64,000 nt of DNA, from contig JAWVFK010000031.1 in assembly GCA_033856175.1 (NCBI GenBank), positions 17,914 to 81,913 on the forward strand, in the 5' to 3' direction. How positions within the stretch are numbered: position 1 is the first letter of the stretch; each line of letters starts with the position of its first letter. This document shows positions 26,518-36,000 of this stretch, piece by piece. The notes under the pieces were generated by a model, which was not told where the DNA came from, did not search any database, and saw only the letters and a program-made list of their open reading frames with translations. A program made the translations under genes and the position numbers. Origin of the DNA: JAWVFK01 sp033856175. Lineage in GTDB: Bacteria > Actinomycetota > Thermoleophilia > Solirubrobacterales > 70-9.

Positions 26518-26964
26518 CTAGCCGCGGATCTGCAGCCTAGCGATCGCGATGTGGGAGGCATCGACGATGACGGCGAACAGGCCCCGCTTGCGGGCTCGGA
26601 AGTCGAACTTCACGGCGTGGCCCGCGGGCACGCTCTTCGCCTGGCCGGGGATGCCGACGATCGAGATGCCGACGATCGAGTCCGAGCGCACCTCGAAGCG
26701 GACGTGCTGGCCGCGCTTGAAGGAGAGCTTGGGCGGCCCGCTGCTCGGCGGCGCGCCGGCGACGACTCGAACGACCGCCACCGGCCTTGCCTTTCGACGG
26801 GCGGGCTTTTGAGGGGCGCTCGGCGACGCCGGCGTCGACGTGCTTCCACGCAGCGAGGGGGCATCGACGGTGTTGTGGCTGCTGAGGAAGACGAACGCGA
26901 CCACGACCCCGATGCCGATCGCGACACCGAGGCCGATCCCGAGGGCGCGCTCGCCCCGCGTCAA
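26518..26964 (-). CDS. Second membrane-anchored cupredoxin-like protein
   Basis: 148 residues. It has an N-terminal membrane helix (ALGIGLGVAIGIGVVVAFVF, about 6-25), a Pro/Ala linker and a beta domain (FKRGQHVRFEVRSDSIVGIS, SVPAGHAVKFDFRARKRG) of the same architecture as the next gene. The HVHGY segment is replaced by ISIVGIPG, so this copy lacks even the histidine pair. It is probably a structural or partner paralogue. It lies 13 bases downstream of the diiron-like gene in the same operon. Confidence 0.6.
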   Translation of the reverse strand: MTRGERALGIGLGVAIGIGVVVAFVFLSSHNTVDAPSLRGSTSTPASPSAPQKPARRKARPVAVVRVVAGAPPSSGPPKLSFKRGQHVRFEVRSDSIVGISIVGIPGQAKSVPAGHAVKFDFRARKRGLFAVIVDASHIAIARLQIRG

Positions 26965-26977
26965 ACCGCTTGGCTGC

Positions 26978-27592
26978 CTAGACGCCGTCGAGCAGGCGCC
27001 AGTTGGCGCGGAACGCCGACTCGGCGGCCTCGACCAGGCGGTCGGCGTCGTCCTCGCCGGAGAGCTCGTCGATCAGCGCTCGCGCCTCGGCGGCGTGCTC
27101 GACGTCGAGCTTCTGGTGGAGTCGGAAGTACTCGGTCGCCGGGCCCTCCTGGACGTCGTAGCGCTCGATCAGGCCCTCGGCCTTGACCCGCGCGATCTCC
27201 GGCTGACCGCTCTCGATCGCGTAGAGACGCACCAGCCCGGGCAGGACGCCGTCGTCGCAGGTCCAGGCCTCGACGCACTCGGCCGTTTCGCGGTTGGCCT
27301 CGGCGTCGCTCGAGCCGCCGACGGAATCGACGAAGCCGTCCCAGAGACGGACGTGGTCGGCCTCCTCCGCGGCGTGGCGGCGCAGCGCCTCGCGCTCGCG
27401 CTCAGGCGCGGCCTCGGCGACGCCCGCCGAGAGCGCGGCTATCGCCGCGGTCGCGTGGCGGTACTGGCCCGAGTAGCGCGCGAGCTCGTCGCGAGTCAGC
27501 TCGCCGGCCGACCAGCGCTGGTAGAAGGGGTGCTCGAGCACGTTCCAGCGGCTGCGGGCCTGCTCGATCCGGGTCCAGATGCTGTCGCTCAT
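26978..27592 (-). CDS. Heme-oxygenase-like diiron protein (TenA/CADD superfamily)
   Basis: 204 residues, all helical. EHPFYQRWSAGELTRDELAR is the family opening. Candidate metal ligands are His73/Glu76/His80, Glu127 and the trio His159, Asp163, His166; the E-x31-H-x3-D-x2-H spacing equals that recalled for CADD-type diiron oxidases. The usual first-helix Glu seven before the first His is replaced by His73, so the site may be modified. Relatives make p-aminobenzoate, cleave fatty acids or degrade thiamin; the substrate here is unknown. GAGGAG precedes the ATG. It heads a five-gene operon with cupredoxin-like and membrane proteins. Confidence 0.7.
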   Translation of the reverse strand: MSDSIWTRIEQARSRWNVLEHPFYQRWSAGELTRDELARYSGQYRHATAAIAALSAGVAEAAPEREREALRRHAAEEADHVRLWDGFVDSVGGSSDAEANRETAECVEAWTCDDGVLPGLVRLYAIESGQPEIARVKAEGLIERYDVQEGPATEYFRLHQKLDVEHAAEARALIDELSGEDDADRLVEAAESAFRANWRLLDGV

Positions 27593-27642
27593 GCGGGCTC
27601 CTCGGGGGTCGCGTGACGGGCGCCGGAGGATACCTTGCGCCG

Positions 27643-28467
27643 GTGCGACCGCAAGCGACCGACATCGCCGCGCCCGAGCTGCCGCCGCGGCTGCGCTGGG
27701 CGGGCTCGCCGCCGGCCTCGATGGCCGAGCTGACGGCAACGGGGCCCGTGCTGGTCCACTTCTTCGACTTCGCCCAGCTCAACAGCGTTAGGGCGCTGCC
27801 GTACGTCCTCGCCTGGCACGGGCGCTACGCGGCTTCCGGGCTGGCGGTGATCGGGGTGCAGGCGCCGCGCTTTGCGTTCGCCGCCGAGCCGGCAAATGTC
27901 GAGGCCGCGGCCGAACATCTCGGCATCGGCTACCCGATCGCGATCGACGCCGACTTCGACCTCTGGGCCGACTACGGCTGCGAGGGCTGGCCGAGCCTCT
28001 TCCTCTGGGGCCGCGGCGGCGCCCTGCGCTGGGCGCACCTCGGTGAGGGCGAGTACTTCGCCACCGAGCTGGCGATCCAGGAGGAGCTGCGCGAGGACGA
28101 GCCGCTGCGCGAGCTGCCACAGCCAATCGAGCCGCTGCGGCCGAGCGACGCCGCCGACGCCAAGGTCATGGCGCCCACCGCGGAGGTCTTCCCCAGCGGC
28201 TCTCCGGAGCGCCCCTGGGTGGCCGTCGGCGAGCGCAGCGAGGCGCTCCGCGCCGACTACGCGGCGGCTGGTGCCTACGTCACCGTCGAGGGTGCGGGAA
28301 CGATCGGGGTTGAGCTCGACGGCCGGCCGTCGGCCGAGGTCGAAGTGGACGCCCCCGGCCTCTACGAGCTGACCGCTCACGAGCGCCACGAGCGCCACTC
28401 GCTGGCGCTGCTGCCGGCGGCGGGGCAGCGGATCCATTCGCTCAGCTTCGCGCCGGGCGTCCCCTAA
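27643..28467 (+). CDS. Thioredoxin-fold protein lacking the CxxC pair (DipZ/TlpA C-terminal type)
   Basis: 274 residues. After a short leader, residues about 35-160 follow the thioredoxin-like domain of DipZ-type proteins (LPYVLAWHGRYAASGLAVIG, LGIGYPIAIDADFDLWADYG, HLGEGEYFATE). Where relatives have C-I-N-C this protein has Q45-L-N-S48, so it cannot do dithiol chemistry. The C-terminal part resembles the beta-rich tail of the same proteins. The GTG at 27643 is preferred because GGAGGA lies 12 bases before it; a GTG at 27613 is in frame. It is transcribed away from the diiron operon. Confidence 0.75.
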   Translation: MRPQATDIAAPELPPRLRWAGSPPASMAELTATGPVLVHFFDFAQLNSVRALPYVLAWHGRYAASGLAVIGVQAPRFAFAAEPANVEAAAEHLGIGYPIAIDADFDLWADYGCEGWPSLFLWGRGGALRWAHLGEGEYFATELAIQEELREDEPLRELPQPIEPLRPSDAADAKVMAPTAEVFPSGSPERPWVAVGERSEALRADYAAAGAYVTVEGAGTIGVELDGRPSAEVEVDAPGLYELTAHERHERHSLALLPAAGQRIHSLSFAPGVP

Positions 28468-28479
28468 TACGGCGCCGGT

Positions 28480-29448
28480 TCAGGCCCGGGCGGCGAGCTC
28501 GATGCGGATCTCCTTCGGCAGCATGAAGCGGACGTCCTCGTCGATGACCCGAAGCTCGGATACGTCTTGGGCCCCGCGCTGCTCGAAGAAGCTGACGAGG
28601 CGCTCGACGAGCTCCTCGGGGGCACTTGCCCCGGAGGTGATGCCGACCGTCTCGACACCCTCGAGCCAGGCCTCGTCGACCTGGGTGTGGTTGTCGATCA
28701 GATAGGAGTCGGCGCCGTGCTCGCGGGCGACCTCGACGAGGCGGTTCGAGTTCGAGGAGTTGGTCGAGCCGATCACCAGCACCAGCTCGCACTGCCGCGC
28801 CAGCGCCTTGACGGCGACCTGCCGGTTCGTCGTCGCGTAACAGATGTCGTCGGTGCGCGGTCCGACGATCGCCGGGAACCGCTGGCGCAGCCGCTCGATG
28901 ATCTCGTTCGTCTCGTCGACGGAGAGGGTCGTCTGGGTGATGTAGGCGACCTTCTCGGGGTCGTCCAGCTCGAGGCGGTCGACGTCGTCCACCGTCTGGA
29001 CGAGGACGATCGAGTCGGGAGCCTCGCCGGTCGTCCCCTCGACCTCCTCGTGGCCCTCGTGACCGACGAGGACGATCGTGTAGCCGTCGGCGGCGAACTT
29101 CCGCGCCTCGACGTGGACCTTGGTGACGAGCGGGCAGGTGGCGTCGATCGTCCGCAGCCGGCGGCTGGCGGCGTTCTCGTGGACGCTCGGAGCGACCCCG
29201 TGGGCCGAGAAGACGACGGTCGCTCCCTCAGGCACCTCGGTCTCCTGGTCGACGAAGATCGCGCCGCGCTTCTCGAGCTCCTCGACGACATGCTTGTTGT
29301 GGACGATCTCCTTGCGGACATAGATCGGCGCGCCGTGGATGTCGAGTGCGTGCTCGACCGCCTGCACGGCGCGGTCAACGCCTGCGCAGTAGCCGCGGGG
29401 TGCGGCAAGCAGGACGCGGCGCGGAGCGTTCAGGGTGGCGGCAGGCAT
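28480..29448 (-). CDS. ispH: 4-hydroxy-3-methylbut-2-enyl diphosphate reductase IspH
   Basis: 322 residues. The three cluster cysteines occur in PRGYCAGV, DATCPLV and DICYATTNRQ, and the substrate site SSNSNRL is present. It is the last enzyme of the MEP isoprenoid pathway, a [4Fe-4S] protein giving IPP and DMAPP, and thus a client of the Suf system encoded nearby. A GTG six bases upstream (29454) is in frame, but TACCCT at 29456-29461 lies exactly 7 bases before the ATG at 29448, supporting that start and a leaderless mRNA. Confidence 0.93.
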   Translation of the reverse strand: MPAATLNAPRRVLLAAPRGYCAGVDRAVQAVEHALDIHGAPIYVRKEIVHNKHVVEELEKRGAIFVDQETEVPEGATVVFSAHGVAPSVHENAASRRLRTIDATCPLVTKVHVEARKFAADGYTIVLVGHEGHEEVEGTTGEAPDSIVLVQTVDDVDRLELDDPEKVAYITQTTLSVDETNEIIERLRQRFPAIVGPRTDDICYATTNRQVAVKALARQCELVLVIGSTNSSNSNRLVEVAREHGADSYLIDNHTQVDEAWLEGVETVGITSGASAPEELVERLVSFFEQRGAQDVSELRVIDEDVRFMLPKEIRIELAARA

Positions 29449-29455
29449 CCCCACA

Positions 29456-29461
29456 AGGGTA
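29456..29461 (-). promoter_or_regulatory. -10 box TACCCT for leaderless ispH transcript
   Basis: On the minus strand TACCCT ends 7 bases before the ATG at 29448. This decides between the two in-frame starts. Confidence 0.45.
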
Positions 29462-29473
29462 CCGGCCGGCGCC

Positions 29474-30058
29474 TCAGCTCAAGTGGGGCGGGCCCGCCGC
29501 AGGCTCGCCCGCCGCCCGCGCCGCCAGCGCCGCCCGCAGCGACCGCAGGGCGCGGTGCTGGAGCTGGTGCACGCCGCCCTCGGTTCTGTCGAGCCGTGCC
29601 GCGATCTCGGTGAAGCTCATGTCGAGGATGAAGCGCAGCCCGATCACGACGCGCTGAGCCTCGGGCAGCTCGCGGATGGCGTCGAGCAGCTCCTCGTCGT
29701 CGATCTCGGCGATCACCGGCGGCTGGCTCGCCCAAACCGTGGACCGGTTGGCGGCGCTGAGCTCGAGCGGCTCGGCGACGCTCACCGGCCTCATCTTCTT
29801 CAGGTAGTCGAGCGCCTGGTTGCGGGCGATCCGATCGAGCCAGCTGGCGATCGGCGCCCCGGTGGCCTTGAACGAGGGCAGAGCAGCCAGAGCCCGGGCG
29901 AAGACCTCCTGGGCCGCGTCCTCGGCCTCATGCGGATCCCGCAGAGCGACGCGAAAGTAGCCGTAGAGACGGGTGAAGTGCCGCTCATAGAGCAAGCTGG
30001 CTGAACAGCCAGTATTGGCGGCAAAGTGCCCGGGCGGGGTTTTGAGGCGCGGATCCAT
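29474..30058 (-). CDS. ECF-like RNA polymerase sigma factor
   Basis: 194 residues. Region 2 reads YERHFTRLYGYFRVALRDPHEAEDAAQEVFARAL; region 4 reads LPEAQRVVIGLRFILDMSFTEIAARLDRTEGGVHQLQHRALRSLR. The C-terminus is short and Ala/Gly-rich. It starts 13 bases after the giant surface-protein gene on the same strand and is probably co-transcribed. No anti-sigma gene is adjacent: ispH follows 25 bases downstream. The frame continues upstream to 30175 inside the giant gene, but sigma homology begins after the ATG at 30058. Confidence 0.85.
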   Translation of the reverse strand: MDPRLKTPPGHFAANTGCSASLLYERHFTRLYGYFRVALRDPHEAEDAAQEVFARALAALPSFKATGAPIASWLDRIARNQALDYLKKMRPVSVAEPLELSAANRSTVWASQPPVIAEIDDEELLDAIRELPEAQRVVIGLRFILDMSFTEIAARLDRTEGGVHQLQHRALRSLRAALAARAAGEPAAGPPHLS

Positions 30059-30071
30059 GACTCGCGGTGGC

Positions 30072-33000
30072 TCAGCGACGCTTGCGCTGGCCGTGCGCCC
30101 AGGCGGGCGCCGGCAGCTCCGGCTGACGGCGGCGCGGTGTCGGCCGCACGGTGATCCAGCCGAAGGCGAGGACAAGCGCCATCAGCGCGATGCCCCCACC
30201 CCATTGCAGGTCGCGCGCCCAGGCCGAGGGTTGAGAGCGATGGCCCAGCGCCGTGAACGACGTGCCTCCGGCAGTCGGCTCGTGGCGGCTGAAGGCGTTG
30301 TCCGACTTCCGAGTCATCGCCGAGCCGGTGGCCGAAGGAGGCGCCTCCGCGGTATCGACGCCGGTCTCGTGCGACCCCTTGTCCGCCTCCGACCCCGAGC
30401 TCTGAACCGCAGCCTTCTTAGCCTCCTGGCGCGGTCGCGCAGGAGTAGGCGGCGCGACGTTGATCACCGGCGGCGCTGGGGGGAAGAGCGATAGCGAGGG
30501 CGCAACGCTGATCGAGGTCGGTGAGGTGAAGAGGTTGAGCGTCGGGGCACCGCCTGAGGGAGGCAGCGGCACCGCAGGCGGGCTCGTAGCCTGAAGCCCG
30601 GGGCCCGGTGGCACCGCTGGGGGCGTCGGCGGCGGCGGGATGTTGGGCGGAGGCACCTGGCCCGGTGGGGGAGTTGCGGGCGGTGGCGGCGTTGCCCCTG
30701 GAGGCGGCGGCGGTGGCGGTGGCGCCTCGGGCGTAAAGCTCGGCCTGGGCTCGAAGACGAGTGGGTAGGTGGCAACCTTGCCGGCGGCGGAGACCAGGGC
30801 GAGGGCGAAGGTGCGCTCCTTTGGTCCTTCGGAGCTGACCGAGCCCGTCTGGTCGTCGATCGAGCCGATCTCAGAGGAGGCGCAGACGTAGGGCTCGCAG
30901 GGGTTTGAGCCCTTGCCATCCTGAGCCGCGATGAAGGACCTCGCCGCGCAGCCGCGACCAGGCTGGTTGGCGGCTGCCAGCTGTTGATCGCTGGCATCGC
31001 TGGCCTTCAGCGGCAGCCACGGCTTCTCGGGATCTGCCAGGACCAAATCCCAGCAGTGGGTGATCGCCGGGGTGGTGAGCTCGTCGTAGCGGATCGGCTG
31101 GTCCATGCCGACTGCTTCGCGGCCGACTCCTTGGAGATCGAGCTTTTGGCCGGGGCGAAGCAGGTGGCCCCTGGCGGAGACATGGAGCCAGTCGAAGATC
31201 GGGCGCTGCTCGACGATCGTCTTGGTCGGGTCGCCAGAGGGATCGAGGCGGACGAGGGTGTAGCCGTGCCAGTAGCCGTTGGCGGCTGTTGTCTCGCCCG
31301 AGTCCTTGGCGTTCTTGTTAAAGCGCCCGCCTGCCGAGGAGGCGATCACCGTCGGGATCGGTGAGGCGCCGTTTAGCGGGTCCGGTGGCGCCGTTGGGTA
31401 CTGAGCGCCGGCGTCGGGGCTGTGGACGCCCTGGGCCCTCGTCCAGTAGAGGGCGTTCCAGCCGAGGCGTCCCGAGACGACGACGTTGACCTTGTTCTTG
31501 AAGAGCAATGCCTCCAGGGCGGCGCCGTCTGTCTGGGTCTCGTCGAGCCCGCCGGGGCCATAGGAGTAGGTCGGGGTGTTGGAGAGCAGGATCGCCTGCT
31601 GGTCGGGTTCACGGGTGCAGCCGGCGGTCGAGGTCTGGCCCTTGATGCAAAGGATGCCGTCGAGCCAGGTCGTCTGGTCCTCGACCGGGTTCTGGGTCGC
31701 GGCGGCGTTGATCGACTTAAGCGATGTGTCGAGGACGGCGAGGCGGGCGATCTTGTGGCCGTCGCGGGAGATGTCGAGGGCGTAGTGGGTCGAGGCCTGG
31801 GTTGGGTCATAGCCCTGGCCGCTTGCCCCGGGGTCGGCGACGGGCTCGAAGCTGAGGCCGTTGTGGTTCGGCAGGGTCTCTGAGGCCCGGCCCCAGGGCT
31901 CGGGCATCCCGGCCAGGGCCTTTCGCCAGGGGATGCTCGAGCCGGGGGTTTGGGTGCGAGCGCTCTGTCCCGTCCCCTTGACGTCGTGTTCGGTGTCGGT
32001 GACATCGCCGCCCTGGGCGCTCGTCAGCGAGAGGTCGTGGCCGCCGATTCCTCCGAGTAGCGGTGTGCCGGAATCGGTGAAGCGGGAGGCAAGAGACTCG
32101 ATCCAGCGGCTGTGGACGACGCTTCGGTTCGTGGGGCTATAGGTCTCGGAGACGTTTGCCGTGGGGTCGTCGATATTGGCGCTGTCGCTGTGGGCGGACT
32201 CGACTGCGTCGCCCGTGAATAGCGAGAAATCCGGCCCGGTGGGCGCCGTCAGCTCTGCGGCGATTCGCCTGGCGATGACGTCGTTGACGACATTGGTGCC
32301 CGCCGGGGCGGGACAGCTGTTGGCCGCGGCAGCCTGGCACTCGGACTTGCCGAAGGCGGCGAAGCTGAGCTCGTTGGATCGTTTCGGCGGCGCATCGGGG
32401 AGGGCGATGGTCCGTCCAGCGCCACCGTCGAGCAACGGATCGGCCGGATCGCTGGAGTAGTGAAGCAGCGAGTTCGGGGCGGGGTCGCGGTTGGCGACGA
32501 CGCCGAACTGGCGCGGCGGGGTCGCCTGCTCGACCGCCCAGGCCTCGAGCTGCCCGTCGTGCTCGCCGGGTATCAGCGCCAGGCCGACTACAAACGCAGG
32601 ACCCCAGTCGAGCCCGGTGTGATTGATCGAATCCCAGGCGTCGGCCTCATGCGCGGTAACCAGGCGGCCGTGGTCGTAGCTGAGGACCAGTCCGTACTCG
32701 CCGCCGATCAGGGCGCCCTCGCCATGCCCGCCGGCTGGAACCGCAGCGGATTGGTAGTTATGGAGCGGAAGGTGATCGAGGCGCCTCCAGGGGTGGGCGC
32801 CGTTGCCCGAGCGCTCGAGCACGAGGCCCTCGTCGCCGACGGCGAAGCCAAAGCCCTGCGGATTGACGGCAATCGCATTGAGGGAGACATCCTCGCCGGA
32901 GGTCCCTGCCTTGCCCTCGGTGCCGGTGGAGAGCACGGTGCCGTCGTCGCTGACGTTCTCGAGCCTCCAGCTCCAGGCGGATCCTGCGAGCGTGCCTGCG

Positions 33001-36000
33001 AACACCTGCCCCCTGTCGGTCGTCAGCCAGGCGGTACCGGCGCTGGGCATCGAGATCGAGGTGATCCTCGCCGTCAGGTTGGCAGCCGGCTTCGCGGCCA
33101 GCTGGAGATCGCCCCCCGGAGGCCGGTAGAGGACGGTACGGGCGTCGCCGCCGACCAGCGCCGCGCCCGAGCCGTCGGCGGCCACCGCCACCGAGTGGAG
33201 ATCACGGCCGGTTCCGCATGGCGGCGCGTCGCCACGCTCGCAGGATGTGCCCGCGGCGGCATCGAGCTTGACGCCATTTGGAGCGAGGTCGGCGATCCGC
33301 CCGCCGTCGCCCACCAGTAGCCCCGTGCCATCGGGACCGATCGCGATGGCAGTGGCGCGAGAGACACGCGTGACGACGCGGCCGGGATCCCAGCCGGGCA
33401 CATCCATGCGGTCCCAGCCGGCGGCGCGGTCATAGCGGTAGACCGCATTTGAGTCAGAGGCCAGCCAGAAGCTGCCGTCTCCCCCTGCCGAGGAGCCGAC
33501 GATGACCTTCGAGCCGACCGGATTGGGGACGTCGTCGAAGACCTGCGTCGGCACCTGGTTGGTGTAGTGGTAGAAGAACGCGGCACCGCCGGCCTGTGTC
33601 GGCGGCTGTTGCTCGGCGCCGATGTTGCCGTCGCCGCCGTAGAGGCGCCGAACCTCGATCCAGGCGCCGCCTCGGCCGTCGGCAGCGATGGCGCGCAACA
33701 TCGCTCGATCGCCACCGGTCGCCGAGTAGGTGCCCGAGTCGGTCGTGGCGTTACCGGTGATGAACGGGGTCTGGAGCCGCTCCCAGCGGCGGTGGGCGGG
33801 GTTGAACCACAGCATTGGATGCGGGTAGAAGCCGGCTCTCGGCATCAGGAAGGCGGCGCCCGGCTGCCCTTGACCCGGCAGCGTCAGCAGGCTGAGCTGC
33901 TTCTGGGCGCCTGTCGAGCGCAGCTTGTCGGTGTAGTCCTTGGTTGCATCGTCCGCACTCCACAGCTCCCAGACGCCACGGCCGGTGTCCCGGTCAGATT
34001 CGAGATGGCGCATCTCCGCCACTGATGCAGGCAGGCCGTTTTGGGCCGGTGGTCCAGCGGTGGCCCAGCCGTCGTAGCGGCCGTCCGCGCTCGGTGCCAC
34101 CGAGAGCGAGAAGACCTCGCCCTGCTGAGCGCTGGAATCTGCCACGCAGCCGCCGGATGAGGTTCGGGCTGCGCAGCCAGGATCCCAGCCGCCGTCGGCA
34201 ACTCCGTCCTTCCAGGAAGCGCCAGGGTCCTTGTGGAGGATCAGCGGATAGTGGTCCTGGGAGCCGAGGCCACCGGCGTCGAGCCCCGTGCCGGCAATGT
34301 TGGCGGCGCCGCTAAAGCGCCAGCCATAGATGTATAGCCGTGAGCCGACCGTGCTCAGGTGCAGGCCGGCCGTTTCCGGCAGCAGCGGCGCCGCGGGATC
34401 GTCGCCGCAGCTTGCCGGTGCTTTGGCGCAATCGCTCCAGCGCTTGCCGTCGAAGTGAGTGAGCTTGATCCGCCGGCCGTCGCCCCCTGTGGCGATCCAG
34501 CCGTCGTCGGGTGCCGTAAACGCAACCTCCAGCGGGTCAGCATCAAGCCCGCCGCCGACCCCCCTCGGCTGGACCTCTGACATCGCCTGTGTGTTCACCG
34601 ACCAGCGGCCGTTCCGGTAGACGAGGATTGCCCCGCGCTCGGGGGCGCTGGAGCCGCGCGGCTTGTAGCGGGTGCCGATGGCGACGATCTCGAACTCGTC
34701 GTCATTGGACGGATCGGAGTCGTTCTCCAGCGGCACGCGGGATGCAGAGATGATCCTGACCGGCTCGAACGTGCTGCCGCCGCTGCCGTTCGAATAGGCA
34801 TAGTGGGCGAGCGGGCCGAGATGGGCGCAGGCCGGATCCGCATCGACCTCGCCGACGATTCCCTCCGGGTCGCAGGGCGACCACGTCGAGCCGTCGTAGT
34901 GCCAGAGCGTCGTCCGGCCGTAGATCGTCGATGAGCGGCCGGTGATCTCGCTGCCCGTGATCGTGTTTCCGGAGCCGAGCGCCCAGGCCTCGCTGCCATC
35001 GCGACTCGGGACGATCACGGTGCCGTCGTCGGGCTTGATCGCCGTGGTGTCGCGGACGACGTTCGGCGACCCCGACGCCACCAGGGCGGGTCGCGCCTGA
35101 TGCCGGCGGGCGTCGAGCGCCGGCACCGTGCCGGGGCGAGGGCTGAGAGCCGGCCCCTTGCCGAGGGCGGCTCCGCCCGGGTCACGGCTGCGATTCTTGG
35201 CGCCGAGCCTCGGCGACGGCGGATCCGCGCCCAGCTTGCCCTGGCTGTCTGCGGAGCCCAGGTGCTCGATCGCACCCTTCTCGCCGACTGCCCAGCCCTC
35301 GCCAGAGGATCCGATCATCGTGAAGGCATTGAGCGCGTACGTATCGAGGAGGAGGAGGTCGTGCGAGCGGGTGCGGTTCTGGATCTCACTCTGGCTTGCC
35401 GCCTGACAGCTCTGGTCGGGGGTCGCCTGCGGGCAGTTCAGCGGCGAGGGCGCGTGGGCGCCGTAGGGCGTGACCGTCGTCGTGTAGGCCAGCGCCTGCC
35501 CTGTCGTGCGGCGTTCCCCGACCGCCCAGTCGAGGATGCTGTCGGGGCCCGTCGGGCCTCCGCCGGTGCTCGGCGGCGGACCACCGGCATCGCCGCCACC
35601 GGCGACGAGACGGGTGTCGCTCAGGTCCAGGTGGCCCGCGTCCTCACCGAGGTTGGTCGTCTGGTAGTCGCTGTGGATGGGCGCGACGGCGGCAGCGGCC
35701 GCCGCGGGTGCGCCGAGCTCGTCGCCACCCAGATTCCGGCCTCGCTGCGGCACGTAGAAGGAGATGTTGCCGGCGACGCGCGAAGGCGGCTCCAGCGACC
35801 TCTCGGGCCCACCGCTGGCGCTGACGACGGACAGCTTGACCTGGCCGTCGGTGTAGGTGTCGAGACCGTAGTAGCTGTCGGCGAGGGTCTGCTGGGCGTG
35901 GTATGCGAGTGTCTCCTGAAGCGGCCAGACGTACCAGCGAACGTCGTCGTAGAGCAGAACGCGCGCTATCCCATCGTTGGCGAGGCTGGCGTCACAGCAG

